Source: Paenilisteria rustica
GTDB taxonomy: Bacteria; Bacillota; Bacilli; Lactobacillales; Listeriaceae
Reading direction: 5' to 3'
DNA: 64,000 nucleotides
Assembly: GCF_013820765.1 (NCBI RefSeq)
Contig: NZ_JABJVM010000001.1
Location: 186,001-250,000 of the forward strand
This document shows positions 18,436 to 30,683 of this stretch, in pieces. The translations under genes and the position numbers were made by a program. Below the pieces are notes generated by a model. It was not told the origin of the DNA. It saw only the letters and a program-made list of their open reading frames with translations, and searched no databases. Each line of letters opens with the position of its first letter. The first letter of the stretch is position 1.

Positions 18436-21201
18436 ATGGAATACAAAGATACGTTATTAATGCCAAAAACAGAATTCCCAATGCGAGGTAATTTGCCAAA
18501 TAAGGAACCAGAATGGCAAGCGAAATGGGAAGAGATGGATCTATACGACAAAATTCAACAAAAAAATGCGGATAAGCCAACGTTTATTTTGCATGATGGA
18601 CCGCCTTATGCGAATGGTGAGCTACATATGGGCCATGCGATGAATAAAGTAATCAAGGATATGATTGTTCGTCAAAAATCGATGAGTGGGTTCCGTTCGC
18701 CATATGTTCCTGGCTGGGATACACATGGTTTACCGATTGAACAGGCGCTTGCGAATAAAGGCGTAAAACGGAAAGAAATGTCTGTTGCCGAATTCCGTAA
18801 ACTTTGCGCAGAGTATGCGTATAAACAAGTCGATATCCAACGCACAGGTTTTAAACGTCTTGGTGTAACTGGTGAGTGGGCGAATCCGTACATCACCTTA
18901 CAACCGGAATATGAAGCAGAACAAATCAAAGTTTTCGGTGAGATGGCTAAAAAAGGCTACATTTACAAAGGAAAGAAGCCAGTTTATTGGTCGCCATCTA
19001 GTGAGTCTGCTTTGGCTGAAGCGGAAATTGAATATCAAGATAAGAAATCTGCCTCCATTTTTGTGGCGTTTAAAGTAACAGATGGCAAAGGTGTGCTAGA
19101 AGAAGGAACGAATATCGTGATTTGGACAACGACACCGTGGACGATTCCTGCGAATAAGGGGATTACGGTAAATCCGGATTTAGAATACGTTGTTGTAGCG
19201 GTTGCTGGCGAAAAATATGTCGTAGCTGAAGCGCTTTTCCCAAGTCTGCGCGAAACATTAGGTTGGGAATCGGCTGAGGTTGTGAAAACCGTGCGCGGCT
19301 CCGAAATTGATCGCGTTGTGACGAGACATCCATTTTATGATCGTGATTCGCTCGTGATGAACGGTGGACATGCAACGGCAGAAGCTGGTACTGGCGCGGT
19401 TCATACAGCACCTGGACATGGGGAAGACGACTTTATCATTGGTCAAAAATATGGTTTAGAGACATTAGCACCACTAGATGATCGTGGTGTTTTCACAGAG
19501 GAAGCACCGGGCTTTGAAGGTGTGTTTTATGATACAGCCAATAAAATGGTGACGGAGAAGTTGGAAGAAGTCGGTGCGTTATTAAAATTAGAATTCATTA
19601 CGCACTCGTATCCGCATGATTGGCGTACGAAGAAACCAGTTATTTTCCGTGCGACACCGCAATGGTTTGCATCGATTAATGCCTTCCGCCAAGAGTTGTT
19701 AGACGCAGTACAAGGTGTGACTTGGACGCCTGCATGGGGTGAAACGCGCTTATTCAACATGGTTCGCGATCGCGGTGACTGGGTTATTTCGCGTCAACGT
19801 GTATGGGGCGTCCCACTTCCGATTTTCTATGCGGAAAACGGCGAGTCTATCATCACGGATGAAACGATTAATCATGTGTCCGAATTATTCCGTGAGCATG
19901 GTTCAGACATCTGGTTCGAGCGGGAAGCGAAAGATTTATTACCAGCCGGATTCACGCATGAAGCGAGTCCAAATGGCGAATTTACGAAAGAGAACGATAT
20001 TATGGATGTTTGGTTCGATTCAGGATCAAGTCACCAAGCTGTTCTTGCGGCGCGCCCTTACTTGAATCGCCCAGCGGATCTTTACATGGAAGGTTCTGAC
20101 CAATATCGCGGTTGGTTTAACTCCTCGCTAACGACGAGTGTTGCGATCAGTGGTGAAGCGCCGTACCGCAATGTTTTAAGTCACGGTTTTGCCTTAGATG
20201 GTGATGGTCGTAAAATGAGTAAATCACTTGGAAACACGATGCTTCCAGGGAAAGTTATCAACCAATTAGGTGCGGATATCGTCCGTTTGTGGGTTGCGTC
20301 CGTGGATTATCAAGCAGATGTGCGTATCAGTGAGAATATTCTAAAACAGGTTTCCGAAGTCTATCGTAAAATTCGGAACACGATGCGTTTCTTGCTTGGA
20401 AATATTTCTGATTTTACACCGGCAACGGATGCGATTGCGTATGAAGATTTGCGCGAAGTGGATCAATATTTACTAATTAAACTGGATGAGCTCGTTAAAA
20501 ATGTTCGTGCGAGCTATGATAAGTATGAGTTTTCAACGATTTATCACCAAATTAATAATTTTTGTACAGTAGAACTTAGCCAATTTTATATGGATTTTGC
20601 AAAGGATGTTGTGTATATCGAAGCAGCTGACAGCAAAGATCGTCGTGCGATGCAAACTGTATTCCATGAAGCGGTCGTTGTTTTGACGAAGTTATTGGCG
20701 CCAATTTTGCCACATACGGCGGACGAGGTTTGGTCGCATTTAACGGATCAAGAGGCGGCGAGCATTCATTTGACAGAGATGCCGGAAATGAAGAACTATC
20801 CTGCAACAGAAGCGATCACGGAGAAATGGGATCAATTCATGCAAATTCGCGATGTTGTTCAAAAAGCATTGGAAGAAGCGCGTAATGAAAAGATTATCGG
20901 TAAATCAATGTTGGCAAAAGTGACGCTATTCGTTGATGGCGAAGCGAAGCAATTATTTGATTCATTGGAAGGCGACTTCGCACAACTGCTGATTGTGTCT
21001 GATTTTGAATTAGTGGAAGGCTTAGAAGGAGCGCCAGCCAATGCGGTGAAAGATCATCATGTTGCCGTTGCGATTACGGTAGCAGAAGGCGAGACATGCG
21101 AACGTTGTCGTGTTGTGAAGAAAGATGTTGGCGAGAACCATGATCACCCGACGTTGTGTAAACGATGCGCGGATATTGTGGTTGCGAATTATAGTAACTA
21201 A
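18436..21201 (+). CDS. ileS: Isoleucyl-tRNA synthetase
   Basis: 921 residues, class I synthetase. The HIGH-type motif is HMGH in [16 protein letters not shown] near residue 56, and KMSKS is at 593-597. The editing CP1 domain lies between them ([25 protein letters not shown]). The C-terminus has the zinc ribbon with four cysteines (CERC and, 17 residues on, CKRC). This is the shorter bacterial type related to mupirocin-sensitive enzymes of Firmicutes. Expression is under the T-box leader. Ribosome site AAGGAG precedes the ATG. Confidence 0.98.
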   Translation: MEYKDTLLMPKTEFPMRGNLPNKEPEWQAKWEEMDLYDKIQQKNADKPTFILHDGPPYANGELHMGHAMNKVIKDMIVRQKSMSGFRSPYVPGWDTHGLPIEQALANKGVKRKEMSVAEFRKLCAEYAYKQVDIQRTGFKRLGVTGEWANPYITLQPEYEAEQIKVFGEMAKKGYIYKGKKPVYWSPSSESALAEAEIEYQDKKSASIFVAFKVTDGKGVLEEGTNIVIWTTTPWTIPANKGITVNPDLEYVVVAVAGEKYVVAEALFPSLRETLGWESAEVVKTVRGSEIDRVVTRHPFYDRDSLVMNGGHATAEAGTGAVHTAPGHGEDDFIIGQKYGLETLAPLDDRGVFTEEAPGFEGVFYDTANKMVTEKLEEVGALLKLEFITHSYPHDWRTKKPVIFRATPQWFASINAFRQELLDAVQGVTWTPAWGETRLFNMVRDRGDWVISRQRVWGVPLPIFYAENGESIITDETINHVSELFREHGSDIWFEREAKDLLPAGFTHEASPNGEFTKENDIMDVWFDSGSSHQAVLAARPYLNRPADLYMEGSDQYRGWFNSSLTTSVAISGEAPYRNVLSHGFALDGDGRKMSKSLGNTMLPGKVINQLGADIVRLWVASVDYQADVRISENILKQVSEVYRKIRNTMRFLLGNISDFTPATDAIAYEDLREVDQYLLIKLDELVKNVRASYDKYEFSTIYHQINNFCTVELSQFYMDFAKDVVYIEAADSKDRRAMQTVFHEAVVVLTKLLAPILPHTADEVWSHLTDQEAASIHLTEMPEMKNYPATEAITEKWDQFMQIRDVVQKALEEARNEKIIGKSMLAKVTLFVDGEAKQLFDSLEGDFAQLLIVSDFELVEGLEGAPANAVKDHHVAVAITVAEGETCERCRVVKKDVGENHDHPTLCKRCADIVVANYSN

Positions 21202-21206
21202 TAGTG

Positions 21207-21236
21207 AGGTTCTACTGGGATATCCCGGTAGAACCT
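21207..21236 (+). other. Hairpin between ileS and dapF
   Basis: AGGTTCTACTGGGAT (21207-21221) is followed at once by its near-perfect complement (21222-21236; one T-G pair), a 30-base palindrome centred on GATATC. There is no U-tract, so it is more likely an mRNA stability or partial-termination element than a full terminator. Confidence 0.5.
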
Positions 21237-21269
21237 TCACGCATAAAAATGGAGAATGGAGGAATAAGG

Positions 21270-22259
21270 ATGCCACATATCGAGTTTATTAAAGTTCATG
21301 GCTCTCAAAATGATTTTTTCTTGATTGATGAGATAAAAAACAACTTAACCGACTGGGAAGATGCCGCACGTGCTAAGTTAGCCGTTCGAATTTGTAATCG
21401 TGATGAAATGTTGGGTGGCGCGGATGGTATCTTGTTCGTCTCAGAAAGCTCGGATAAGGGCTCTATCGGCCGTATGCGCGTTTTTAATGCAGATGGCTCT
21501 GAAGCATCGATGTGTGGGAATGGCTTGCGTACGGTGGCGCGTTACCTGCTAGAACAGCATGACTTACAGGAAGCAACGGTTGAGACGATGAAAGCGACGC
21601 TCCACGTTTCGAAAGCGGAAGAAATCGGTGCTGATATTCCAACCTATCAAGTGGAAATTTCACCAGTCTTATTTGCGCCAGAAACGCTACCGCTAAACTG
21701 GGACGAAGCGCAGATGATGGATGAGTTGGTTCCTGCGTTTGACGCTGATTTACGTTTTTCAGCAGTAGCCGTACCGAATCCTCATTTAATTACGTTTGTG
21801 GATCAAGAAACGCTCGATTCAGATAAACAAACGAAGCTTTCCACGTACCTTAATGGAGAAAATCCTTATTTCACAGACGGTGTCAATGTTAGCTTTGTCA
21901 AAGAACTTGGGGAAGACGCGATCTATGTTCGGACTTTTGAACGTGGTGTGGGTTTTACAAATGCTTGTGGAACGGCAATGTCGGCCTCGAGTCTGATGAA
22001 AAAATTGCTTCATAATGATAAGCTGGAAACGCCTGTTCATGTGTATATTAATGGCGGCCGTGTCAAGGTCACAGCTAGCAAAGATGCAGACGGTGCGCTA
22101 CATTTGCAATTGATTGGTAATGCGACTTTTGTGTATCATGGCACGCTTGCAGTCACTGACACGACAATCAATCTACTTGAAAAAAGCGATACTAAGGAAC
22201 AAGCGCAATATCAAGCAATGGTGGAAGAAGTACAAACCTTCCTACAAAAAAACAAGTGA
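21270..22259 (+). CDS. dapF: Diaminopimelate epimerase
   Basis: 329 residues from the ATG at 21270 (MPHIEFIKVHGSQNDFFLID), set by a GGAGGAATAAGG site; the upstream frame from 21204 runs through the ileS-dapF hairpin. The two catalytic cysteines are in MCGNGLRTVARY and TNACGTAMSAS. The second motif has AMSAS in place of the commoner GACA-type residues after CGT, a variant within the family. It converts LL- to meso-diaminopimelate, needed by MurE for peptidoglycan and by LysA for lysine, both encoded in this window. A PAP2 gene follows 16 bases later. Confidence 0.92.
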   Translation: MPHIEFIKVHGSQNDFFLIDEIKNNLTDWEDAARAKLAVRICNRDEMLGGADGILFVSESSDKGSIGRMRVFNADGSEASMCGNGLRTVARYLLEQHDLQEATVETMKATLHVSKAEEIGADIPTYQVEISPVLFAPETLPLNWDEAQMMDELVPAFDADLRFSAVAVPNPHLITFVDQETLDSDKQTKLSTYLNGENPYFTDGVNVSFVKELGEDAIYVRTFERGVGFTNACGTAMSASSLMKKLLHNDKLETPVHVYINGGRVKVTASKDADGALHLQLIGNATFVYHGTLAVTDTTINLLEKSDTKEQAQYQAMVEEVQTFLQKNK

Positions 22260-22275
22260 AGTTAGGAGTAAATTT

Positions 22276-22968
22276 ATGAATACAAACAAAAAGAAAGCTA
22301 TACCGTTATTCACAATTGGTGGTTTCGCCTTGTTAATCTTCGTCATTGTCGCATTAGCAGTTAATTCCGAGGCTCGATGGGTTGTCAAATTTGATTTAGA
22401 CTGGATCAGTCGTATCCAAACAAACATATCGGCCTCTAAAACGAGTCTAATCGAGAATTTAACGTTCTTTGGAAGTGCAGAATTTGCGATTATTTTAACG
22501 GTAATCGTCGTTGTTATCCTCTTCATATTGCGTAAATTTGTCGTTGGTTTATGGTTTGGTGGAACAGTGCTTGTGTGCGCGATTTTGATGAACGCGGTTC
22601 TAAAGCATGTCTTTGAGCGTCAACGTCCAAGATTTGACCAGTTGATTGCAGAAACTGGCTTTAGTTTTCCGAGTGGACATGCGACAGGAACAACGATTTT
22701 CTACGGGTTAGCCGCGATGTTCTTAATTTTCACCGTGAAACAAATGTGGGCTAAAATCGTGATTGGTGTCGTTGCTTTAGGCTGGATAATCTTTATCATG
22801 TGTTCTCGCGTATACCTAGGCGTTCACTATCCAACCGATGTATTTGGCGGCTTCTTATTCGGGATCGCATCCATCTTCATCTCGCTTGGCGTGTACTTCC
22901 TCGTCCGCGAACCATTGCACAACTTATTAGTGAAATGGCGTATAAAAGATCGCAGTGTTATTAAATAA
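22276..22968 (+). CDS. PAP2-family membrane phosphatase
   Basis: 230 residues from the ATG at 22276 (MNTNKKKAIP) with a TTAGGAG site; the longer frame from 22114 overlaps dapF. Six membrane helices and the complete PAP2 signature: KHVFERQRP (motif 1), PSGHATG (motif 2) and SRVYLGVHYPTDV (motif 3), giving the catalytic histidines on the outer face. It may act on undecaprenyl pyrophosphate or phosphatidylglycerol phosphate; the sequence does not decide. Pairing with dapF may be only positional. Confidence 0.88.
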   Translation: MNTNKKKAIPLFTIGGFALLIFVIVALAVNSEARWVVKFDLDWISRIQTNISASKTSLIENLTFFGSAEFAIILTVIVVVILFILRKFVVGLWFGGTVLVCAILMNAVLKHVFERQRPRFDQLIAETGFSFPSGHATGTTIFYGLAAMFLIFTVKQMWAKIVIGVVALGWIIFIMCSRVYLGVHYPTDVFGGFLFGIASIFISLGVYFLVREPLHNLLVKWRIKDRSVIK

Positions 22969-22975
22969 AAACAAG

Positions 22976-23017
22976 ACCGTGAAGGAGCGTCGCATAAGCC
23001 GTTACTTCATGGTTTTT
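22976..23017 (+). terminator. Terminator after PAP2 gene
   Basis: ACCGTGAAG (22976-22984) pairs with CTTCATGGT (23005-23013, one G-U), followed by TTTTT. Confidence 0.75.
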
Positions 23018-23066
23018 CCACTTTTGGAAAGTTGTCGCAATAATGGCGCACTTAGGTAAATATTGC

Positions 23067-23095
23067 TTGCATTTTTGGAATGAAAGCGTTAAAAT
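23067..23095 (+). promoter_or_regulatory. Promoter with overlapping cre-like site, csp leader
   Basis: TTGCAT (23067-23072), 17 bases, TAAAAT (23090-23095). The bases 23080-23095 (ATGAAAGCGTTAAAAT) differ from the CcpA cre consensus WTGNNARCGNWWWCAW only at the C. The cre overlaps the -10, so CcpA would repress. Transcription would begin about 230 bases before the cold-shock gene. Confidence 0.5.
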
Positions 23096-23168
23096 GATTG
23101 TATCGATGAAATTAATATTGCCCTTACAAATGCGTTGTTGGGATGCTGTAGGTGCTTAGCAAGAGCTT

Positions 23169-23229
23169 ATTCACATGTTATAAAGGGTACTGATCCTTAA
23201 ACTATGAGTATCTTTTATAATATGTGAAT
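23169..23229 (+). other. Long imperfect hairpin in csp leader
   Basis: ATTCACAT, TTATAAA and GGTACT on the left pair with AGTATC, TTTATAA and ATGTGAAT on the right, with symmetric single mismatches; 61 bases in total and followed by TTTTTAT. It could be a regulatory leader structure or the terminator of a small RNA from the promoter at 23067. Confidence 0.55.
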
Positions 23230-23334
23230 TTTTATATGAAAACCAAGGTGAGCTTGTTGTTTAGCAGTTTCCCAGTAAGTTTTTTATTTGTAAAAGGAAC
23301 ATATTAAGAAAAAATTTTTGGAGGTTTTTGACAC

Positions 23335-23535
23335 ATGCAAGAAGGTACAGTGAAATGGTTCAATGGCGAAAAAGGTTTTGGATTTATCGAAGTTGATGGT
23401 GGCGATGATGTATTCGTACATTTCAGCGCGATCGAAGGAGAAGGTTTCAAAACACTTGACGAAGGTCAAAAAGTGGAATTTGAAATCGTAGAAGGACAAC
23501 GCGGACCTCAAGCTGATAAAGTAACAAAACTTTAA
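23335..23535 (+). CDS. Cold-shock protein, CspA family
   Basis: 66 residues, the normal length. RNP1 motif KGFGFIEV and RNP2 motif VFVHFSAI, with [11 protein letters not shown] at the front, give the five-stranded OB fold that binds single-stranded RNA and DNA. Listeria has three such genes; I do not assign which paralogue this is, although the neighbourhood matches the copy downstream of ileS-dapF in L. monocytogenes. GGAGG precedes the start by eleven bases (GGAGGTTTTTGACAC). The leader is unusually long (see the promoter and hairpin entries), as in many csp genes. Confidence 0.95.
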   Translation: MQEGTVKWFNGEKGFGFIEVDGGDDVFVHFSAIEGEGFKTLDEGQKVEFEIVEGQRGPQADKVTKL

Positions 23536-23558
23536 TTCTAGCGCGAGAACGTGAAACG

Positions 23559-23603
23559 AGATTGAGTGATTACCATATGTTTGGTAGTTGCTCAATCTTT
23601 TTT
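23559..23603 (+). terminator. Terminator of csp gene
   Basis: AGATTGAG..TTACCA (23559-23575) pairs with TGGTA..CTCAATCT (23582-23598), then TTTTTT. Confidence 0.85.
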
Positions 23604-23610
23604 AATTTGA

Positions 23611-23666
23611 AAAACAGTCTGTAGATTCTCACCAGAAAAAGGAGAGAACGTACAGACTGTTTTTTT
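23611..23666. terminator. Terminator of ilv-leu operon (bidirectional)
   Basis: AAAACAGTCTGTA (23611-23623) pairs with TACAGACTGTTTT (23651-23663); the loop also holds GATTCTC facing GAGAGAAC. It lies immediately after the ilvA stop on the - strand, with A/T runs on both sides. Confidence 0.85.
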
Positions 23667-24934
23667 CATACGAGTAACGTATAGAGCATTTGATTGTCGT
23701 TGATTGGCATAAAGCTAGGATCAAAAACAGCAATGCGCTCGAGTAATTTTTCATAGTCATTAGGATTTTCTAACAAGACACCGATGATAACAGGGCCTTG
23801 ATTCCGGTTTACTTTTTTCGTATATTCGAACTTCGTGATGTCATCATATGGACCGAGAACGTCATTTACGAACTCACGCAAGGCACCTGGACGTTGTGGG
23901 AAATTGACGATGAAATAATGCTTCAGACCTTCGAAAACGAGGGAACGTTCTTCAATTTCCTGCATCCGGTTGATATCGTTGTTACCACCGCTGACAATGC
24001 ACACGACGTTTTTACCCTTAATTTGTGGGCGGAAATGGTTGAGTGCTGCAACAGAGAGGGCACCGGCTGGCTCCGCGACAATGGCTTGCTTCGTATACAT
24101 ATCTAGAATCGTCGAGCAAACTTCGCCTTCATCGACTTCTGTCACTTCATCCACGAGCTTCTCGCAATGTTTATACGTCAGTTGGCCGACTTGTTTCACC
24201 GCAGCGCCATCGACAAATTTATCGATTTTTGGCAAATTAACAACTTTACCAGCAAGTAATGATTTGGCCATCGATGGGGCACCGCTTGGCTCTACACCGA
24301 TAATAGTGGTATCAGGACGCACCGCTTTTACATAAGAAGCAACGCCAGAAACTAAGCCACCACCACCGATTGCTGCAAAAACGAAATCGCAATTTTCCGA
24401 ACCGAGGTCATCCAACATTTCAACAGCAACCGTTCCTTGACCGGCGATAATATCTGGATCGTCAAATGGGGCGATAAACGCTTTGTTATGCTCTTCGCTA
24501 AATTTCTTAGCTGAATAAGCCGAAGCGTCAAATGTATCACCAGTGAGGCGAACTTCGACAAACTCTCCACCGAAAAAGCGAACTTGCGATACTTTTTGTT
24601 GTGGTGTCGTCGTTGGCATGAAAATTGTTGCTGGAACACCAAGTTTTTGACACGTGAAGGCGACTCCTTGTGCATGATTTCCGGCACTGGCGCATGTGAC
24701 GCCGTTTTTCAGCTGTTCTTCGGTTAATTGAGCGATGGCGTAATAAGCACCGCGTAGTTTGAACGAACGAACCCACTGTAAATCTTCGCGTTTTAAGTAG
24801 ACGTTGCAGTCATATTTTTGTGATAAGTAGTAGTCTTTTTCGAGAGGTGTGTGCTTGACGATAGATTTTAATGTATCATACGCATCGAGCACGTCTTGTT
24901 TGCTAACTAAAGCATCGACATCAACCATTTCCAT
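23666..24934 (-). CDS. ilvA: Threonine deaminase (biosynthetic)
   Basis: 422 residues. PLP-dependent fold type II: the lysine in [11 protein letters not shown] binds PLP near residue 57, GGGGLVSG is the phosphate loop, and CIVSGGNND is near residue 312. The C-terminal ACT-like regulatory region ([18 protein letters not shown]) is a single copy, as in other Bacillales IlvA. It makes 2-oxobutanoate from threonine, the first step to isoleucine, and is probably inhibited by isoleucine. It is the last gene of the operon, 21 bases after leu[10 protein letters not shown] replaces the commoner VVRSFK; no effect is expected. Confidence 0.95.
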   Translation of the reverse strand: MEMVDVDALVSKQDVLDAYDTLKSIVKHTPLEKDYYLSQKYDCNVYLKREDLQWVRSFKLRGAYYAIAQLTEEQLKNGVTCASAGNHAQGVAFTCQKLGVPATIFMPTTTPQQKVSQVRFFGGEFVEVRLTGDTFDASAYSAKKFSEEHNKAFIAPFDDPDIIAGQGTVAVEMLDDLGSENCDFVFAAIGGGGLVSGVASYVKAVRPDTTIIGVEPSGAPSMAKSLLAGKVVNLPKIDKFVDGAAVKQVGQLTYKHCEKLVDEVTEVDEGEVCSTILDMYTKQAIVAEPAGALSVAALNHFRPQIKGKNVVCIVSGGNNDINRMQEIEERSLVFEGLKHYFIVNFPQRPGALREFVNDVLGPYDDITKFEYTKKVNRNQGPVIIGVLLENPNDYEKLLERIAVFDPSFMPINDNQMLYTLLV

Positions 24935-24955
24935 AACATCCTCACATCCTCATTT

Positions 24956-25537
24956 TTAATAGGCACGTGCCTTGTTTTCGTAATCGGTAATCATGGATTC
25001 ATGCTCCATTGTTTGGGCAATATCATCGAGGCCTTTGATGAATTTCTCTTTCCAGGTCGCATCGATGTCAAAATCATACGTACCCACCGAGCTAATGACT
25101 TGTTGTTTCGGCAAATCGATAGCAATCTCTTCGTTCGCTGGAATTGCTGCCAGTTTCACGCGTACTTCTTTTGGCAAACTAATTGGCAAAATACCATTTT
25201 TCGTGCAGTTCATGTAGAAAATATCGCTGTATCCGCCGGCAATAATGACACGGAAACGGTAGTCGAGTAGGGCCCAAGGAGCGTGTTCACGACTAGAGCC
25301 ACAGCCGAAATTCTCACCGGTGACAAGGATGGTAGCTTCTTGTCGGTCAGGAGCATTTAGCGGAAACTCTGGATTCAAGGAACGATCGGGGAGATAGCGC
25401 CATTCGTCAAAGAGAAATTCGCCAAATCCGGTTCGTTCGATACGTTTTAGAAATTGTTTCGGGATAATTTGATCGGTATCAATGTTATCGTTCATTAGAG
25501 CTACTGTTTTTCCTTTATGCAACACCATTGCTTCCAT
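24956..25537 (-). CDS. leuD: 3-isopropylmalate dehydratase small subunit
   Basis: 193 residues from the ATG at 25537 ([15 protein letters not shown]), with AGGAGTGTGG upstream and the standard family length; the ATG-bearing frame from 25576 would overlap leuC further. Signature residues: [24 protein letters not shown] near the N-terminus and [15 protein letters not shown] near residue 78, which contact substrate. It pairs with LeuC to isomerise 2- to 3-isopropylmalate. The start overlaps the end of leuC by 23 bases, suggesting coupled translation of the two subunits. Confidence 0.96.
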   Translation of the reverse strand: MEAMVLHKGKTVALMNDNIDTDQIIPKQFLKRIERTGFGEFLFDEWRYLPDRSLNPEFPLNAPDRQEATILVTGENFGCGSSREHAPWALLDYRFRVIIAGGYSDIFYMNCTKNGILPISLPKEVRVKLAAIPANEEIAIDLPKQQVISSVGTYDFDIDATWKEKFIKGLDDIAQTMEHESMITDYENKARAY

Positions 25538-26912
25538 TTTGCCACACTCCTTTGCGAATATCGATAAAGCGGCCATGAATTGCGGCTGCTGCGGCCATTG
25601 CTGGACTCACCAAATGTGTTCGTGCGCCTTTTCCTTGACGTCCTTCAAAATTACGGTTGGATGTTGAAGCACAATGAACACCGTCTGGAACTTGGTCAGG
25701 GTTCATGCCAAGGCACATCGAGCAACCAGGTTCACGCCATTCAAAACCTGCATCGATGAAAACTTGATCAAGACCGATGCGCTCTGCAGCTAGGCGGACT
25801 TGGCGGGAACCAGGAACGACCATTGCGCGGATACCGGATGAGACTTGATGGCCTTTCACAATTTGGGCGGCTTCTTCGAGATCAGAAAGTCGTGAGTTGG
25901 TACAAGATCCGATGAATACATACCCGAGATTGATTTCAGAAGCTGATTGGCCGGGTTCGAGCCCCATATACTGATAGGCACGCTCGTCATCGATGCTTTG
26001 GATAGCTGGGAAGCTTTCTGTAACTGGAACGCCCATACCCGGATTGGTTCCCCAAGTAACGTATGGCGCAAGTTCAGAAACGTCAATTTCGATGTCACGA
26101 TCGTATGTTGCACCCGGATCACTTGGCAATGTCGCCCAATCGGCAATCGCTGCTTCCCAATTTGTTGGTGCGTATTCGCGTCCTTTGATGTAGGCGAATG
26201 TGGTGGCATCAGGTGCCATCATGCCCATTTTGGCGCCGCCTTCGATGGACATATTGCAGATTGTCATCCGTTCTTCCATCGTCATATTCTGAACCGCTTC
26301 CCCGTAGTATTCGACGGCATATCCGTTACCAAACGCGACGCCATATGTTGCAATCAGATGCAGAATAACATCTTTTGCATAGACACCTTTTGGAAGAGTA
26401 CCGTTAATTTTGACACCCATTGATTTTGGTTTTTGTTGCCAGATGGACTGCGTAGCAAGGACATGTTCTACTTCACTCGAGCCAATGCCAAAAGCCATCG
26501 CTCCGAAAGCGCCATGTGTTGCGGTATGCGAGTCACCACATACGATTGTTTTGCCAGGTTGAGTTAGCCCCGTTTCAGGTCCAACCATGTGCACGATTCC
26601 TTGGCGTTCGCTACCGACATCAGCAAGCGTAACGCCAAACTCTTCACAATTTTTGCGAAGCGCATCGATTTGTTTTTTTGCAACGACGTCCTGAATGTTG
26701 AAAATATCTTCGGTTGGAACGTTGTGATCCATCGTAGCAAACGTGCGATCCGTGCGGCGAACCTGTCTTCCTTCCATTCGCAATCCTTCAAAAGCTTGAG
26801 GGGAGGTAACTTCATGTACCAAATGCAGGTCGATGTATAACAGTTGCGGCTCACCTTCTTTTCCAAATATGACGTGACGATCCCACAACTTATCGAACAT
26901 TGTTTTAGCCAT
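25515..26912 (-). CDS. leuC: 3-isopropylmalate dehydratase large subunit
   Basis: 465 residues, aconitase family. The three cysteines holding the 4Fe-4S cluster are in [14 protein letters not shown] and [17 protein letters not shown] near residue 60 and [20 protein letters not shown] near residue 134 are also diagnostic. It forms the catalytic subunit with LeuD. LeuC enzymes need iron, which links leucine synthesis to the iron genes elsewhere in this window only in general terms. It follows leuB with a two-base gap. Confidence 0.97.
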   Translation of the reverse strand: MAKTMFDKLWDRHVIFGKEGEPQLLYIDLHLVHEVTSPQAFEGLRMEGRQVRRTDRTFATMDHNVPTEDIFNIQDVVAKKQIDALRKNCEEFGVTLADVGSERQGIVHMVGPETGLTQPGKTIVCGDSHTATHGAFGAMAFGIGSSEVEHVLATQSIWQQKPKSMGVKINGTLPKGVYAKDVILHLIATYGVAFGNGYAVEYYGEAVQNMTMEERMTICNMSIEGGAKMGMMAPDATTFAYIKGREYAPTNWEAAIADWATLPSDPGATYDRDIEIDVSELAPYVTWGTNPGMGVPVTESFPAIQSIDDERAYQYMGLEPGQSASEINLGYVFIGSCTNSRLSDLEEAAQIVKGHQVSSGIRAMVVPGSRQVRLAAERIGLDQVFIDAGFEWREPGCSMCLGMNPDQVPDGVHCASTSNRNFEGRQGKGARTHLVSPAMAAAAAIHGRFIDIRKGVWQNGSNGVA

Positions 26913-26914
26913 TG

Positions 26915-27967
26915 CTATTCTCCTCCTTTAACTCGTTTTTTAACTTCATTTGTAAAATCAGTAGTCGATGTATTTCCGCCCAGATCTTTGGTTAGAAATC
27001 CTGCTTCCATCGTATCGGCAGCCGCTGTATCAAGATAATCTGCCGCTTCGAAAAGTTGGAAAGATTGGCGTAGCATCATTGACACAGATGAAATCATCGA
27101 CATCGGATTGGCAATATTTTGACCGGCGATGTCTGGTGCGGAACCATGAATCGGCTCGTACAACGATGGACCGGATTCTGGATGACTCGCAGATGGTAGC
27201 ATGCCCAGCGAGCCAGTGATTACGGAGGCTTCATCACTCAAAATGTCACCAAACATATTTTCCGTAACAATCACATCAAAAGTGGTAGGGCGCTGAATGA
27301 GGATCATTGCTGCAGCGTCTACATATAGATGCTCCAACGTAACCTCAGGATAGCGCTTGGCAACACGTTCCACGACTTGGCGCCATAGTTTGCTTGACGC
27401 TAATACATTCGCTTTATCAACCGAAGTAACCTTATTACGACGCGTTTTTGCAAGTTCAAATGCTTGAACAGCGATGCGCTCGATTTCGGAGGCGGTATAC
27501 GTTAACGTGTCCACCGCACTAGTTTCATCCCAATGTTTTGGCTCGCCGAAATAAATACCACCTGTGAGCTCACGGACAACGATAAAATCGGTACCTTCGA
27601 CAATTTCCTTTTTTAAAGGAGAGAGGTGCGCAATCGTGTTGGGAACTTGAATAGGGCGGATATTTGCGAATAGGCCAAGTGCTTTACGCAATGCTAGTAG
27701 GCCTTGTTCTGGGCGTTTCGGCGCATCATCCCATTTCGGACCACCAATAGCACCAAGCAAAATGGCATCCGCTTTTTGACAAGCAGCAAGTGTTGTTTCT
27801 GGAAGTGGATCGGACAAGGCGTCAATGCCAGCCCCGCCAAATGGGTGTGTTTCAATTTTAAAATCTAGCTGGAATTTCTCGGCAAGGGTTTCGAGAATCT
27901 CTAGACCGCTCGCCATGATTTCTGGCCCAATCCCGTCGCCAGGAAGGGCTGTAATGGAATAGGTCAC
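26915..27967 (-). CDS. leuB: 3-isopropylmalate dehydrogenase
   Basis: 350 residues with a GTG start at 27967 that overlaps the leuA stop (GTGA). Beta-decarboxylating dehydrogenase: GDGIGPEIM at the N-terminus, substrate residues in [37 protein letters not shown] near residue 240, and [14 protein letters not shown], the NAD-binding part. It oxidises 3-isopropylmalate to 2-oxoisocaproate with NAD. The order leuA-leuB-leuC-leuD is conserved in Listeria and Bacillus. Confidence 0.97.
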   Translation of the reverse strand: MTYSITALPGDGIGPEIMASGLEILETLAEKFQLDFKIETHPFGGAGIDALSDPLPETTLAACQKADAILLGAIGGPKWDDAPKRPEQGLLALRKALGLFANIRPIQVPNTIAHLSPLKKEIVEGTDFIVVRELTGGIYFGEPKHWDETSAVDTLTYTASEIERIAVQAFELAKTRRNKVTSVDKANVLASSKLWRQVVERVAKRYPEVTLEHLYVDAAAMILIQRPTTFDVIVTENMFGDILSDEASVITGSLGMLPSASHPESGPSLYEPIHGSAPDIAGQNIANPMSMISSVSMMLRQSFQLFEAADYLDTAAADTMEAGFLTKDLGGNTSTTDFTNEVKKRVKGGE

Positions 27968-29505
27968 TTGACTGGTACCTCCTCGTTTGTTTGTTGTTTT
28001 GCCTCATTGGCTTTTGCGCTTGCGTGAAGGTACGACTTGGCGGAAGCAGTTAGAACGTCATTGTCAATGCCGATGCCATGATACGTTGCGCCGTCTTTGT
28101 CTTTGACGATAACATGAACCTCGGCTTGTGCATCGTGTCCAGCCGTGATCGCTTGAATCCGGTAATCGGTGAGCTCAACATCTTGCTCCATCAGACGGTT
28201 AATCGTATTATAAATCGCTTCGATACTACCAGCCCCAGTCGCTGCATCTTCTAAAACAGAACCGTCTTCCGTATGGATGCGGACAATCGCGCCTTGTACG
28301 CCTCCTGTCACATACTGTACTTGCAAATGATTCAATTCATAGTCATCCGCTTTTTCGGACGTCTGACCAAGAATCAACGCGTGCAAATCGTCTTCTGTCA
28401 CGTCTTTTTTCACATCTGCCAAATGCTTGAATCGTTTAAATGCATCATTTTTCTCCTCGTCGGTCATCGTATAGCCAAGTTCCTCCATACGCGTAACAAA
28501 AGCGTGGCGACCAGACAGTTTTCCAAGTGGAAGCGAGTTTTTTTCAACACCAACCAAAGCAGGCGTGATAATCTCATATGTTGTCGGTTCTTTCAAAACG
28601 CCATCTTGATGGATACCCGATTCATGCGCGTAAGCATTGCCACCAATAATCGCTTTATTGCGCGGTACAGGCATACCAGAAAGGCGGCTAATCAGGTCAC
28701 TCGTTTTCTTCGTCTGATTCAAAATGATACCAGACTCTGATTTGTAGTAATCATTGCGAATATGGAGTGCCACAGCGACTTCTTCAAGCGCGGTATTTCC
28801 AGCACGTTCGCCGATTCCGTTCACCGTACCCTCCACACGTCGCGCCCCATTTTCGATGGCAGCAAGCGCGTTGGCAACGGACATTCCAAGATCATCATGA
28901 CAATGTGTCGAGAAAATAACCTCATCAAAACGCGGAATATTTTCACGCAAGTAGCGGAAGAGGGCACCAAATTCCGTCGGGTTCGTAAAACCAACTGTAT
29001 CGGGAATATTAATCACGGTCGCACCTGCATCAATGGCCGTTTGAACCGCTTGAACTAGGAACGCCGGATCCGTTCTTGTCGCATCCTCAGGAGAAAATTG
29101 AACAATCGGGAAAAGTTTGCGAGCATGCGTGACGTGATGTTTAATACTTGCCAACACCTCAGGCCTGCTCATATTTAATTTATGCTTCATATGTACATCA
29201 CTAGTAGCAAGAAAAACATGAACTTGAGAACTCTCGGCATCACGTAATGCCTCATAAGCACGGTCGATATCACGTTCCACAGCACGAGCAAGCCCGCAAA
29301 TCGTTGCATTCTTAATAATACTAGCAATCTCTTTCACCGAATGAAAATCACCGTCAGACGCGATAGGGAATCCAGCTTCGATCACATCAATCCCATAAGT
29401 TTCAAGCTGACGCGCAATCTGAATTTTTTCCTGTTGATTAAAATTGACGCCAGGCGTTTGTTCGCCATCACGTAGCGTTGTATCGAAAAATTGAATATAA
29501 GCCAT
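27964..29505 (-). CDS. leuA: 2-isopropylmalate synthase
   Basis: 513 residues. TIM-barrel catalytic domain with [15 protein letters not shown] at the N-terminus and the metal site [17 protein letters not shown] near residue 204; [15 protein letters not shown] follows. The C-terminal third is the LeuA dimerisation domain that binds leucine for feedback inhibition. It condenses acetyl-CoA with 2-oxoisovalerate. Between ilvC and this gene lies a 115-base gap holding a palindromic repeat (copy B), which may lower or adjust downstream expression within the operon. Confidence 0.97.
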   Translation of the reverse strand: MAYIQFFDTTLRDGEQTPGVNFNQQEKIQIARQLETYGIDVIEAGFPIASDGDFHSVKEIASIIKNATICGLARAVERDIDRAYEALRDAESSQVHVFLATSDVHMKHKLNMSRPEVLASIKHHVTHARKLFPIVQFSPEDATRTDPAFLVQAVQTAIDAGATVINIPDTVGFTNPTEFGALFRYLRENIPRFDEVIFSTHCHDDLGMSVANALAAIENGARRVEGTVNGIGERAGNTALEEVAVALHIRNDYYKSESGIILNQTKKTSDLISRLSGMPVPRNKAIIGGNAYAHESGIHQDGVLKEPTTYEIITPALVGVEKNSLPLGKLSGRHAFVTRMEELGYTMTDEEKNDAFKRFKHLADVKKDVTEDDLHALILGQTSEKADDYELNHLQVQYVTGGVQGAIVRIHTEDGSVLEDAATGAGSIEAIYNTINRLMEQDVELTDYRIQAITAGHDAQAEVHVIVKDKDGATYHGIGIDNDVLTASAKSYLHASAKANEAKQQTNEEVPVK

Positions 29506-29535
29506 AATTTATCCACCTCATATTAGAAAAGGGGA

Positions 29536-29590
29536 GCAGCGTGCCGACAAACGCTTATTTTCGTCATCAAAGTATTTGTCGAAACGCTGC
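29536..29590. repeat. Dispersed palindromic repeat, copy B (short form, inside operon)
   Basis: GCAGCGT (29536-29542) and ACGCTGC (29584-29590) are perfect complements, with inner arms CGACAAA (29545-29551) and TTTGTCG (29575-29581). It looks like the two ends of copy C joined, with the middle lost. It sits between ilvC and leuA. Confidence 0.75.
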
Positions 29591-29620
29591 AGGTTGCCTA
29601 AATCCCCATTTCTCTTCCTA

Positions 29621-30634
<1,014 letters not shown>

Positions 30635-30683
30635 TTATATCTTTTTATATTTCTCAGAAAAGGTTTTCTGGGATTCAAAATAA

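Noticed and set aside
21207-21236. Intrinsic terminator after ileS
   Set aside because: The stem is strong but no U-tract follows, so I list it only as a hairpin.
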